This document shows positions 48,285 through 60,844 of a DNA stretch of 64,000 bases, in pieces. Position 1 is the stretch's first letter. Every line of letters begins with the position of its first letter. Source of the DNA: Pachypanchax playfairii (lineage: Eukaryota > Chordata > Actinopteri > Cyprinodontiformes > Aplocheilidae). The position numbers were made by a program, and so were the translations under genes. The stretch is from assembly GCA_006937955.1 (NCBI GenBank), contig SSNP01000138.1, forward strand, positions 692,803 through 756,802, written 5' to 3'. The notes beneath the pieces are model-generated. The model did no database searches and was not told where the DNA came from. It was given only the letters and a program-made list of their open reading frames with translations.

Positions 48285-48790
48285 AATAACTGGTTGAGCC
48301 ACATTTGGTGGTAACAACTGCCCTCAGGTGTTTGTAATAACTGTCCATTAGTCTTTTACGTCACATCGTCACAGAATTGTTTAAATTCAGAAACATTTGA
48401 GGGTCTTTAAGAGGGAACCGTCTGTTTAAAATCCTTCCACAACAGCTTTACTGGATTTAACCTAATGTAATGTATAACCCAAGTGTGCTCAAGCTTAACA
48501 AACCTTACCTTACGAGGTTCTTTTATAGCCTCCTACATGAGTCGTCCATGAGTTCCTGGAATAGTTTTAGTTGGCCAGCCGCTCCCTGAAAGGTTCACTG
48601 CAGTTCCATGTTTTGTGGGATTGGCTCTAACCATGGTTTACTGGAGTCCCAAAGATTTAGAAATAGCTTTGCAACCCTTTCTAGATTGATAAATGTCATG
48701 GAGCCAAGTTGGTTTGGTTAGCTTTTTTTCTAAAAAAAAACTTTCTCAAAAATGGAAGAACTCTGTTAAGGGGCAAATAATGTTTAAGAG
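48285..48790 (-). pseudogene. Internally deleted Tc1 transposon relic
   Basis: GGTTGAGCCACATTTGGTGG, TAACAACTGCCCTCAGGTGT and AGAATTGTTTAAATTCAG, then GTCGTCCATGAGTTCCTGGA, TTGGCCAGCCGCTCCCTGAA and CTGGAGTCCCAAAGATTTAG correspond to the two ends of a fish Tc1 transposase gene read on the minus strand. The first group is the C-terminal end and the second the N-terminal DNA-binding part. The central DDE-coding sequence is missing and the rest is degraded. The family differs from that of the element at 3.7 kb. Confidence 0.7.
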
Positions 48791-48799
48791 CGCTGTTTA

Positions 48800-50924
48800 G
48801 AACATGTTTCAAACATGTTATACACACCAATTCAACATGATTCAGCCGAAAATTTGCACATTTACCTTCAAGTTTATGTCTCTAACTCATGCTTGAGTTA
48901 TTCTCTTAACTTTTACTATTATAACAAAATGCTCAGACTTGACTCTAACCTACATCCTGTCAAACTAAACCCAAACCATCACATCTTTGATAAACTTGTG
49001 AGACTGAATAAGAATATTTTCAAAAAGTCCTGTCATATATGATTCTGATGCTAGTGGACACTTCTTACAGTACTGCTAATGTTTTTACCCTATTCTGGAT
49101 TAAATTACAAAAAAGTCTCATGTTTTCTTCTCTTGTGTCTTCTGATAAAACATTTGATGAGTATTTTAAATACGTGGATTAACAAACCTTGCTTTTAAAT
49201 TCAGTTGTGTTTTATCTATCCAGCTGTTCATTTTCTGTACACAAATAGATCTGTTAGGCCCGATCTTCAATTTAGAATCTCTGATTCGTATAGATGGGAA
49301 CCAAAAAAATGTGCTGCACGAAGAGCTGCAAGATTGGGCACAAGCACACATTTACCATTTATCTCTTTGGAAGCTCTAAAAGTAGCAAAACAAATCAGCT
49401 GATGAGATGGTGGAACTGTTTTAAAGAAGGTTTCAGAAAGGTCAGTGTCGGCTATCCAGTCACAATTATTTTATTTTTTTTTCTATTTTGAAAAACCTTT
49501 TTATCAATTTGTTTCATACAGTTATCTAATGTTACACCTGCATTTTACCTCAAACTTATTTATTTTATTGCTTAACAGTTGCAGCTTCTACTTTATCTTG
49601 GTAAGTAATTTCAAGATGAATAAACAACATTAAAAACAAAAATAATTATTTTTTTACTATTGAGTCAGTGAAATTAATAAAAACGAACATATTGCAACAA
49701 TAACGTGTTGCTTTGAGTTGATTTTCTAATGGATTAAAACAATGAAGATAAATCTATTTATCACGCTTTACTTGCACGTTTAAAAGTTTTCTGATGTTAT
49801 GTAATTTTCAGTCATTGATCAGTACTACACAATAACAGCCAACACATGTCAGATGATTCATTTTAATTGCTGTATTAGATCAAATGAAGCAGGTTATGCA
49901 AAATATCACTCAGTAAATTGTGTTTCAAGTTGATGAAATTTACTCATAAATATATATTTTCATTTACAAAATGAAACAGTTTTTACACGGTCATGTTCTC
50001 TCTGTTCCTAACTAATCAGCAGGACCTGAAATGGAAAAACACTGTAATCTCAGATGCAATAAAACTCTCTGAAACGAGTTGAACAGGTGCATAGGTGAAC
50101 AAAGATAAATATAGCCTGGCTTGATGAAATAATTTCTCTACCTGTCCTGGATAATAACTCATTATGTTAATCACAAGCTCTATTAATCATTTTCTCATTT
50201 GAACTGTCAGGATGTGATTGTCGCACGAGGAGACTACGTGATGTACACCCAACAGATATGCCTTTTGCCATTTATCAAAGTCATGTGAGCAGAAGGAGAG
50301 ATAGTTGATGCTAGAATGACTCGAATGCTTTTTACCAGAAACGTATAGAAACACTGAAAAACAACCAAAGAGCTATGGGACAAGGTTTACACCGGTAACT
50401 GGTGCTCTTAGATTTTGATGGTACTATAACACAACATCACAACAGGAAGCATATTAGCAAAAGCCAGGAGATTGTGTGTCTCTGCATACTGCATACGTGT
50501 GTGTGTGTGTGTGAGAGAGAGAATGTGTGGCTCCAGGATCGTATATTGTGATCGTCTCATTGTGAAAATGCCCTACTGGGGTGGCCAGCTGTTCTTGTGC
50601 CCATAAAAAGGAGTTAGGAATGTCTGGTGGGATGAAGGAGGATGCAGAGACACCGAGAGAGACACACATGCTTCCTTTGCTGGAGCAGATGTGGGACACA
50701 TACACACAGTTTAACACAGAAGAGGTGTACACATAGAGAACAAGTATAGAGCAAAGTGTAGCGTTGTACACACAAAATACACACACCTACACACAAAAAA
50801 ATCCCACAAACAAAGACAGACACACAGGCTTTAAAAAGAGAGAAACTCAAAGTTATACACTCAAAACCGAGCACACATGGTAAATCTCACAAAAACAACT
50901 CATGCAAAGACACATATTCCTTAC

Positions 50925-50958
<34 letters not shown>

Positions 50959-53900
50959 CTGTGGAAGCAGCAGGAGACGAGGTGGTGGAGGTGTTATCGG
51001 TTCATATCTGTGCTTGGAGCCACAGCAGTCTCCAAGGCTGCTATCAGCTCCCCCATTATCTCTGTCTGAGAGTGTGGAGGAGGAGGAGGAGGAGGAGGAG
51101 GCCAGCAGTGAAGGCCCCCATCTCTCCACCCACCCCCACACCAACCATCTCCCTTCATAGCCTCTGTGCACGCACATATTCATATTAACACACCCACCAC
51201 CAGCTCGTTAATAGGCGGAAATGAAATGCCTGTCCCCAGAGTCTGTGCAGAGTTGGAGCTGTTCTATTGAGGTACAAGTTTGGTGATTACAGCGGTCATC
51301 CAAAAATAAACCACAGACGGGGAGGAGGAAGGACAAGAAAAAAAAAGGTGGTATGGACAGGAGAGGAAGAATAGAACACATTATGGAAGAGAGTGATAAG
51401 AGAGATGGAGAGGGAAGAAAAAAAGGAGCATCCTACTGCCACCTCCATCCCTGTTTTCATTAACTTAATGGTCTCTGTGGATGAAGAGGAGGGTCCATGC
51501 AAAGATTGGAGAGACGAAGAAGAATAGCAGATTGCTGGAGCTTTTTTCAGTTTGTCAATTTAGAAACATGTTTTATTTTAACCATCTGATTCACTGGATC
51601 AGCCTGAAGGACGGAGGTTAGAATCCCTGGTTGGATCAGTGGATAGGAAGGAAAGTAAAATTATGTCAAATCAATGAAGAGAAGCTGCTTCAGTTAAAGT
51701 AACATTATATTTCATTTATTTTACAAACACAATGAAATGAAATAAACACCATCTGACTTTATCTTTTATTAGACAGATTTAAAGATTTTTCTACTTTTTA
51801 CACAGGATTATCTTTCAAGTGGTAAAATAAAACTGTTCTTTACTACGAGTAAGAAAGGGTGTGTTTGTTTCTATTAACTATTAGTATATACATTTTATAA
51901 ATACAAATGTATTGTGAAGATTTGTTGTAATAACTTAAAGGCACCCAATCAAGTTAGAAGAGGGTGTGTCAGTGGACTGAGATGTGACATGGACAATTTA
52001 AACTCAATTCACAATTGATTTATTCCTATTTTAAATTAATATTCTATTACTGACAGAATAGAAAAGGTGGAATTCAGGAAGGTGAAGGTGAAACGACAAG
52101 ATGAGTTCTACTGAGCAGAGAACAAAGAGCCCAGAAGACTCTGCAGGCTCCTTCATATTAAAACTAACCTACAGAAGAACTTTGGCTTCTGTGATGTTAC
52201 AAAAAACATGGACTTGCACAAAAACCCCTGAGTGCAAATTAAAACAACAATAATATTTGAAAAAGTCAAAATAAACAGAAGAAGCTAATTATCATTTCAC
52301 CTGCATTTAATTGTCACAAACTAGTTTATCAAAAACTCATTTATTTAGAACAAACTGCAGATTTCATTTTATCAGCAGCACCAAATTTCATGGGAAGAAC
52401 GTCCCATTCATGTTAACAATTGAAGGTTATCACCTACACAGGTATGTCTGTGTCCCCACTGGCAGAAGAAACTCACACAACTTCATTAGAACATTTTACA
52501 CATTCATAATAAAAAATACCTCTCAGTGCGTCTCTTCCTCTATTCGGATGAACTCAAGAGCTCAGTCACTCCCATCAAAGTGCCACGGCTGCACTTGTTG
52601 GTGACACTGGTGTTGACAGGGTGGACGTTCCTACCGTCTGGACGGTCCAGCCGCTGGCGCCGCACTCAGGGGGGCGTCTGCACCACCTAAGGACAGACGT
52701 ACAGTCAGACGGCTTTAAAAAGACCATGTAGATAAAGAAGTTGCAGAAATTAAACATTCGACCATCGAGCTGTTGATGTTAAATATGATGTCATGATTAA
52801 AGGGAACCAGATTTTTAAAAAAATCATAAGAAATTATAAGAAATCAGCTTTTACTTTTTGCAGTTTATTCAACAGGATCAATCAGAAGGGCTGAACTGCA
52901 GCACATAAAACAACCAGTGAGAAACGGGAGCTGGGATGAAAAGATCTCATCTCCTGACTAACAGCTGCTGATGTGCAGCATGACGGGGTACAAGTCGCTT
53001 CAAGAGACAGAGACAGGCGTGGTGGAGTATGACTCAGAATACACTTCTTAAACTTCTCAGCTGTTTGAGGGCAGAACAGACAAACAGGAGCGTGTTGATG
53101 AGGGAGACAACATCCTGCAGAAAGGAGCTGATGAGGGAGAAATATGATAACACTGGAGTCAAGAGGAAAGGGAGAACTATAATTCATGGAAATGTACTGT
53201 GAAATAATGTCACCACAGCTGTAGAGGTCTGTGTGTTTGGGGGGGGGGGGGGTATCTGTGGAGAATTGCTTATCCACCATTATAACAACTCACTGTATTA
53301 AAGTTAATCTTTTCACTTCGAGGCTCTCGGTAATGCGACACAAGCAAACAATGTGCTTCAGTCTTTTCATCATCTATACAGAAACACACAAACAGGAAAA
53401 CACATGCACACAGCCACACACACACACAAAGTCACATGGGGGGACCATCTGACAAGGCCAAAGTGATGTTGCTTCCAGGGGACCGTAAGTCGGTCCCTCC
53501 ACAGATGGGCCGGGGCCCTGCACCTTCTCCCTAATGCTCCATTCTGCAGCTGTGTGAGATTAGTTAGGTACCATCAATGCTAATTTGTGCTGATACAACC
53601 AAAACTTTTATTGAGATGGGAAGAAAAGGGGAATAAAACACACTCACACCCCCCCTCACACACACAAAGATACAGCTGTATATTGAAGATGTCTCCTTCA
53701 GTCAGCTGTAAAGGTCTACTCTGCTCCGAGGCCAAGGTGACGCTTAAATCCATTATCATTCATCCTCATTATGGTCTGGTGTCAGGAAGATGTCAAGGAA
53801 TCTTTACAAACATTTATTGTGTCATCTGAAAACAAAACAGTGCTGTAAGAATTTGTATCTTCCTGTCTGAGAGTAATTAAATGTAATAATTATGGCTTGA

Positions 53901-56070
53901 AGTTAAAATTCATTTTGTAAAAATATACACAACAAATTCATCAGAATTCCTTTTTATGTGGTAGAAAAAATAATAAAAACCAGTTTTGAGTTTTGACTGT
54001 TTCTAGGAATCAAGTCTCAGCATTAAACCTGTAGAAACAACCTTAAAATGTAAGATAAACATTTATCTGGTTGGGTTTTTAAAACATCAGTGGAAACCAA
54101 AGTAAGAAAGATAATATCAAACTTTAATATACGTTCATAACAAAAAGTTTTCACTGCGTTGATTTTCTAAAAATCATTTTACTTTTAAAATGTTTTCAGA
54201 AATAAAAGATTTGAGTTTATTTCTACCAACTAGATTCATTTAAATGTGTTTTCTAAAATAATTATAATTATATTTGATCATTTTTATAACTTGTTTATCT
54301 CTTAACTTCTTATTAACCAGTTAAAAATGGAGCTTTACAAAACAATCAAAGGACATTTCATACATTTTATGAAACAGTTCTTTTCTGCCAATAAAAACAA
54401 CATTAATATCTGAAGAAAGGATCATTATTATGTACAAAGTTAATGAAATACTCTGTGTCCTAACGCATCTTTATCATGCAGCGTCTCATGAGGGCTTTAA
54501 CAGGATCTAACTGCAGAAAAATATTAATTAATAAATATTGTAAAGTGTGTCCTTTACTATTTAAATAATTCTTACAGAAGATTTGTCCATAAGAGTCCAT
54601 TTTCAGTCCAAGTGTTTCAGGAAGACATTATAAATGTACTCAGACGCCAACTGCCTTTAAATGATTATATTAAAATTTCTCTTCATAATGCTGCTGAGAT
54701 TTATTATGCTGCTGGAAAATCTCCTACATGTTAAACAACATAGAAATATCATTTGTCTCCATCGAGGGGTTAACGTCATTTATTTCATTTGCTTTGAGCT
54801 GCACCAAGTTTCATCTGCTTCAACAGCAGAACGCACGTCAGACCTGAAACTTCATAAACACCTTTCAGTCTCCTTCCTCTCCACATGCTCTCACACAAAC
54901 ACACATGCATCATGTATAAACCAAACACGCTACACCCTAATATGTTAACGCCAACTGAATACTTTATTTTATCGTGTGCGTAATGTCTCTCAGCCAGACT
55001 ATTTTCCCCAGATAAGTAATATACACTGTAATGTCATTGGCACCGTGTCCACGGTGGGAATAATAGGGAGGTTTGCTCACTTTATGAAAAACTATTCATC
55101 ACAACACGGCAAACAAATTTGATTTGAGCTGTGGAATATTCACCAGTGGAGACTGATATTGTTTTCATGCAAAACCAACAGAGATGCATCATGTAGATTG
55201 TTTTATTACATTATCAGAGCCATGAATGCAGTTAATACCAGCAGCTCACGACTGAATTATCACGCAGCATGCCGTGTTCCTCTGGGATATAATGCTGCAG
55301 AACCACGAAAATAACCAAATGCTGACAAATCCTGTTACCTAAACTTTGGTAGAGACAGAAAGAACAGAACATACTGCTGAGGTGAAAGTATTTTACTTTG
55401 ATGCAGAATGAAGGTGATCAATTTATATTTTTTATCATTTTATTATTAAAAAATTGAAGGTCAAGGTGGTTCCTGGGAAAAATATCAGAGAAAAATGTAA
55501 TAAAAATATATTTCTAAACCTTTCTTACATAAAGCTGATCTGTTTTTAAATTCAAACAAATATAGAAGTTAAAACCAGCAACTCAAAAAAAAAAAATATT
55601 GAAAGGTTGTAAAATAACTGCTGAAAGGAATTAAAAATATTACAGAACCTTTTCGTTTTTTTTCTGCCTTGAGAAACAAATCAGGTGTCTTTTGATCACT
55701 GAACAGAGTAACACTGACTTGGAATTGCGTTTAATTTATTTGTTACATTTGTGATGTTTTGTTTAGTTTGCAGATGTAAAGAAGTCCAAAAAATGTGATT
55801 GATAATAATAAACAGTAAATCCTCATTTTAACTTGGAATAAACAAAAATTATAGTACATAAAATAAATAATAAAAGAAAAAACTTTTTCTAATGAAGAGA
55901 TCTCAAACTGAAATCCCCCACGAGGACAACAAGTAACTACCAGGTCTCACTGAGGACCACGATCACCTAGAGCCGGTGTCGGGATCTGAACCTGAACCCA
56001 TGAAAAATAAACAGGAAGCAAAACTGACTGAAATAAACAACAGAAAACAAACACCAACTGCAGGGCGCCT
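48800..56070. other. Gene-free stretch with microsatellites
   Basis: Seven kilobases without a recognisable exon. Simple sequence: GT near 50497-50512, CA at 50927-50955, GGA at 51073-51102, G run at 53239-53252. GC-richer patches with undirected open frames occur at 52600-52700. Complex, repeat-free stretches at 50105-50250 and 54950-55300 are weak candidates for conserved non-coding elements. Confidence 0.4.
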
Positions 56071-56074
56071 GCAG

Positions 56075-56575
56075 ATCCCTGGACCAACCCGACCAGAACC
56101 AGCAGGACCAACCCAGCAGGACCAACCCTACCAGACCCAGCAGGACTGACCCGACCAGCTCCAGCAGGACCAACCCGACCACCCCACCAGACCCAGCAGG
56201 ACCGACCCAGCAGGACTGACCTGACCAGCTGCAGCAGGACCAACCCAGCAGGACCGACCCTACCAGACCCAGCAGGACCGACCCTACCAGACCCAGCAGG
56301 ACCGACCCTACCAGACCCAGCAGGACCGACCCTACCAGACCCAGCAGGACCGACCCGACCAGACCCAGCAGGACCGACCCTACCAGACCCAGCAGGACTG
56401 ACCCGACCAGACCCAGCAGGACCAACCCTACCAGACCCAGCAGGACTGACCCAACCACCCTACCAGACCCAGCAGGACCAACCCAGCAGGACCGACCCTA
56501 CCAGACCCAGCAGGACCAACCCAGCAGGACCGACCCTACCAGACCCAGCAGGACCGACCCAGCAGGACCGACCCT
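56075..56575. repeat. 24-bp minisatellite (ACCCAGCAGGACCGACCCTACCAG)n region
   Basis: About 20 degenerate copies of a 24-bp unit built from ACCCAGCAGGACC and GACCCTACCAG, with 15-bp sub-units where the second half is missing. Because 24 and 15 are multiples of 3, long frames run through it on the minus strand (VLLGLVGS repeats); these are repeat artefacts and not a protein. Confidence 0.9.
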
Positions 56576-56579
56576 GTTT

Positions 56580-57650
56580 AATGTTGCCGTTTCTACCAAC
56601 CTGATTTCTCTGTCAGGTTTTATGAATTATTTTTGGAATGTTATTTCTAAACCAGATGAGATCTGAATGGTTCTGATGCAGCTGCAGATTTTAAAGGTCA
56701 GTCCAATTATTCATTCTTATAAGTGAATCATCTGAAGATAAAATAAGCACCGACTACATTTAAAACATATCAGATTATTACATATAGTTTATATGGGCTG
56801 TTGTATATTATAATCTTGCATTACAGCCTCTCATCTTCATCTAAAAACATGAATAAGGTCCTTGTTACACAAGGAGTTGCCCACTTCCTGGTGCGTCGAT
56901 ACTTGCCCTCAGCGACCCCCCCAGCAGAGACTGTTTTCAGTGTGTCAGACCCCCACAGCTAGACCAGGACAAGGTTCATTTATCTGACTTATTTTTATTA
57001 ACCTTTGCATGTAAAACACCATCTGTGAGAATGAGGTTTGTTTCCTGTATGCTGAGAATTAAACAGATGTGGAGACTTTACCATTAAACCTGACATCCCA
57101 AAATAAAAACTCTATTCTCAATCTGAGCAGTTACTCAGAGGAAAACAGTTTCCTGGCTGAAGGGTCCAGATCTCACAGAGACCATCACTGCTGGTTGACG
57201 CACAGCACGGGGTTCATATCAAACACCTGAAGCTTCCTTAGAATAAACATCATCTTATTCCTGTAGATCTCAGTGCACATATGACTGCAGTGCAAATGTG
57301 AACAAAACATTTCTAGAGTGTCATGATCAGGTTAGAAAAGACTAATAAAAAGTTTTATTTTGAAATTTCTCATAGTTTATCATGTATTTAAGAAACTTGT
57401 AAGGTCTTATTCACAGAACCGGGTCAGAAGTTTCAGTTTGTGTAATCTACAAAACAAACTACAAAAAAAGTTATTCAGCTCAACTCTGAATCAGCGTATC
57501 AGGTTTTTCTGTTGTTTGCTGCTTTGTTTCAGAAAAAATACTGATGCAGCAAATTCGCGTATAAAACATCCCATTTTTACCTGGAAAGGTGAATCACTCT
57601 GTTGATGTTGAGGAAAATATTACCATTACTGTTTTAGTCATGTCACCTTC
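56580..57650. other. Gene-free stretch
   Basis: AT-rich sequence without a recognised exon, RNA or repeat family. Confidence 0.5.
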
Positions 57651-57654
57651 TGTA

Positions 57655-57905
57655 CCTGCCTGTTCCTGTTCAGGGTCACAGAGGCGGGGCTACACCTGGG
57701 CAGGTCGCCAGTCCATCACTCACACCTAGAGATAATTTAGAGTTGCTGCATATTTTGGTTTGGGGCAGGAAGCTGGAGTTCCTGTAAAAAACCCACACAT
57801 GCAGAGGGAGAACATGCAAACTCCATGTAGAAAGGTCCTGGTCTGGTTTCAAACCCAGGACCTTCTCGCTGCAAGGCAGCGGTGCTGCCAGCTGCTACAC
57901 CGATT
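57655..57905 (-). repeat. tRNA-derived SINE, inverted
   Basis: On the minus strand the head is at about 57905-57840: GCAGCACCGCTGCCTTGCAG, then AGAAGGTCCTGGGTTTGAAA (box B-like GGGTTTGAAACC). The body has GGAGTTTGCATGTTCTCCC and ends GTGATGGACTGGCGACCTGC. This is the very widespread fish SINE-like repeat in nearly full form. Partial relatives lie at 20.1 and 27.7 kb. Confidence 0.75.
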
Positions 57906-58195
57906 TTAGATATTTCAGAAGAGAATGTATCTGTCAGGAGATTTAGTGTCATCTGAAGTGACAGAATCTTTTCAACCTATTGAAAGAATAAGTTCATGTT
58001 CAGGTTTTCAAGCCAGTCACAAGAGAAATAACTAAACAATTAAAATCTAAGTATGTTGTCATATTTCTATTCCATGCTCTATTAAAATGTAAATGGGTCT
58101 CTTTCTAAATATAAAATTGGAAACATGCAACAAAGGCTGACACATTTAAGGGTCCCTCTTTTTTCCATCGTCCCTTTTAAAAACAAGCCTTCATC

Positions 58196-58237
<42 letters not shown>

Positions 58238-59405
58238 ACAATTTTTATGTTTTGTCAGTTTCTATCCCAGTGGTTTTCCCCCTCAGTCTGACACATCCAC
58301 AGAGTGGGTTGTGTTCATCAGAGCTGTTTAACCCTCACAATGCCCCAAAATTGGAGAACAGCCAGGAAACGTCAGGAGGCAGCCACTTGTCAACGATGAT
58401 CATTTTCCTCCACCCTCTAACCACCTCCTGTCAGCAATGAGCACATCAGATGGGGACTTGGCCTTGTTGATGAGAAGAAATTCACTAATTGTTTGATTAT
58501 ACAGATCTCCATGATAATGAATCGCTACTCTACAGTTCAGGAACATGGTGTGCAACCCGAATTACCACCTCAACACTCAAGCTGTGAAAGTTGATTACTC
58601 ATTAGCAATTGACTGAGTGGCATAAACAACCTCGGCACCCACTTTAAATCCCCTTCCTGTATTTTACTGTATGTATTTGTAATTGCTGTACAGTACACAA
58701 AATACCAGCCTGAAACAAAACAGAAGCAAAAAAAAAACATTCTATAATCAAACTCTTAAATTAAAGAAGTTCCAAACGTTCGTTCCTTCATTAATGTTTT
58801 TGAGACAGTGTCACATTTGGAACATTTTTAATACATTTGATTTTCAGACACAATTAGAACGTCAGTTCTGTTTGGCACATTTCAGCCAGTGATCCAGCCA
58901 GGTCACAATCTGCTGTGGTGCTCAATGGCCTGCATCAACACAACAATATGATTTGGTAATTAATAACACCCAGCTGTGGAGTGAAGCCAGTTGTTTTGGC
59001 TCTTAAAATGTGTGTTCACCAGTAGAATGACCTGATGCTGTATGTCATGCAAACACAGAAGTATAGTGATCTGTGCACTCCAACATATCTGGGAGCTAAA
59101 GCAGGTTTCTTTGTTTCATGAATTTAATACTTAAAGAGGCCATTTCATACAAATTTCAATTTTAATTCAGTCCAAAATCATCTTCAGCAGCCGAGAAAAC
59201 AATTTGAGCTGACCACGAAGCTCTGCTCTAGTTGTTACACCTGTTACCATCTGGGAATAGTTTGATAGCCAAGAAGGGAACTAGCTATAAGGTCACCGTT
59301 TAGAGGTGAAGGGTGAGCTGACAACCTATTAAATGCTTCAACACTCCTTATGCAGGAAGACTAATCTGTAAGTTTAACTTTCTGCATGAACATTGTAAAA
59401 GGGAA
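57906..59405. other. Gene-free stretch with CT tract
   Basis: A CT microsatellite lies at about 58194-58234. A repeat-free complex stretch at 58440-58660 (for example TAATTGTTTGATTATACAG and ATTAGCAATTGACTGAG) is a weak conserved-element candidate. No exon is recognised. Confidence 0.4.
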
Positions 59406-59414
59406 GGAACTTAG

Positions 59415-60263
59415 ATCAGAATTTACGCTGACGACACTCAGCTCCTCCTCTCGTTCCCTCCAGACGATACATCCGTCTCAGTGCGGATATCTGCTTGCCT
59501 CTCAGATATCTCGGCGTGGATGAGGGATCGCCACCTTCAGCTTAATCTGTCCAAAACTGACCTCATTGTCTGTCCTGCCAGTAACTCCTTACCTCCTCAG
59601 ATAAGCGTGCAGCTTGACTCCATCACGCTGTTCCCCAAAACCTCCGCCAGAAACCTTGGTGTCATACTGGACAACCAGCTGTCCTTCAAAGAGCAGGTTA
59701 ACTCCGTAGCTCGCTCATGTCGATTCGCGCTTTACAACATCAGGAAAATCAGAGCCTTCCTCACAGACCACACCACACAGCTTCTGGTCCAGGCCCTGGT
59801 CTTGTCCAGGATCGACTACTGCAACTCATTGCTGGCCGGTCTTCCGGCGTCCTCGGTTAAACCTCTGCAGATGATTCAGAACGCAGCAGCACGTTTGGTC
59901 TTCAACCAGCTCAAGAGGGCTCATGTCACTCCGCTGCTCATTTCCCTGCACTGGCTTCCAGTTGCAGCACGCATCAAATACAAAGCTCTGCTTCTGGCTT
60001 ACCAGACTCTAACACACACAGCTCCTACCTACCTTCACTCCTTCATCCAAACCTACATTCCCACGCGTCAGCTACGCTCAGCCGCTGAAAGACGCCTAGC
60101 GCTTCCACCACAACGTGGCATGAGATCATGTTCCAAACTCTTCTCCTCTGTTGTCCCCCGATGGTGGAATGACCTACCAAACTCGGTCCGATCCTCAGAG
60201 TCTGCAGCTACTTTTAAGAGCAGACTTAAGACTCACCTCTTTAAAGAACACTTTCAGTCTTAA
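59415..60263 (+). CDS. L2-clade LINE ORF2, C-terminal part, open frame
   Basis: The frame is open from 59415 and enters at the catalytic motif C (IYADDTQLLLSFPPDD; YADD at 59424-59435), so the copy is truncated just before the YADD box. It continues through the thumb and C-terminal region: HLQLNLSKTD, then ARNLGVILDNQLSF, LLVQALVLSRIDYCNSLLAG, IQNAAARLVF, LHWLPVAARIKYK and FKSRLKTHLF, to a stop at 60261-60263. There are no stops or shifts over 282 codons. In a full element this protein nicks DNA and primes reverse transcription; this fragment lacks the endonuclease and most of the RT. The intact frame and near-identity to the inverted copy at 63.8 kb suggest a recent insertion. Confidence 0.9.
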   Translation: MRIYADDTQLLLSFPPDDTSVSVRISACLSDISAWMRDRHLQLNLSKTDLIVCPASNSLPPQISVQLDSITLFPKTSARNLGVILDNQLSFKEQVNSVARSCRFALYNIRKIRAFLTDHTTQLLVQALVLSRIDYCNSLLAGLPASSVKPLQMIQNAAARLVFNQLKRAHVTPLLISLHWLPVAARIKYKALLLAYQTLTHTAPTYLHSFIQTYIPTRQLRSAAERRLALPPQRGMRSCSKLFSSVVPRWWNDLPNSVRSSESAATFKSRLKTHLFKEHFQS

Positions 60264-60510
60264 TGTAGGAGTGATTTATGATTTATGATATCGATTTGAG
60301 AATTTATCTCTCACAAAAGAAAAGAAAAATTGATGTACAGTGTACTGATACACTTGATGTATCAGCGTCGGAATTAAACTGGACTCCAAACTGTCCGCCT
60401 CCTTATATTTTTTTCCTTCTCTTTGAATTCTTGCTTGTATGTTCTCTCAATGTAAGTCGCTTTGGATAAAAGCGTCTGCTAAATGACAGTAGTAGTAGTA
60501 GTAGTAGTAA
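60264..60510 (+). mobile_element. L2 LINE 3' UTR with terminal stem-loop and (TAG)n tail
   Basis: The 3' UTR ends in GTCGCTTTGGATAAAAGCG followed by TCTGCTAAATGACAG and a (TAG)n tail at 60487-60510. CGCTTT/AAAGCG forms the small hairpin known at the 3' end of UnaL2 and zebrafish L2, where the reverse transcriptase recognises it. It belongs to the truncated LINE at 59415. Confidence 0.85.
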
Positions 60511-60699
60511 TTTGTCTATGATGTAATTTTATTAAAGCAGATTTAGTATGGTATGGGTATGCATCAGGAGGAATCCTGCAGGACAACCACTGCACATTGT
60601 TCAACCAACAGGTCCCCCCCCCCCCAGCCTCAGTGGTTTCACCCTCGACCACTGAAGGCATGGCTAGTATCTCCTCACCAGATGCTGCACCCAGCACCC

Positions 60700-60840
60700 A
60701 CTCTACAACCATGGTGCTGTCTATCTGCTTCATGCCCCACCCACTCCACAACCATGGTGCTGTCTATCTGCTTCATGCCCCACCCACTCCACAACCATGG
60801 TGCTGTCTATCTGCTTCATGCCCCACCCACACCACAACCA
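60700..60840 (+). repeat. 43-bp minisatellite, three copies
   Basis: CATGGTGCTGTCTATCTGCT occurs at 60710, 60753 and 60796, with CATGCCCCACCCACTCCAC between copies. The period is 43 bp. As the unit is not a multiple of 3, the frame changes between copies; no protein is implied. Confidence 0.9.
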
Positions 60841-60844
60841 AACT

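Noticed and set aside
52575..52757. Cys/Pro-rich frame on the minus strand
   Set aside because: A GC-rich patch gives open frames by chance; no homology or gene structure is seen.
55967..56458. 163-codon Gly/Leu/Val-rich frame on the minus strand
   Set aside because: It is produced by a 24-bp minisatellite whose period is a multiple of 3; there is no start context or homology.
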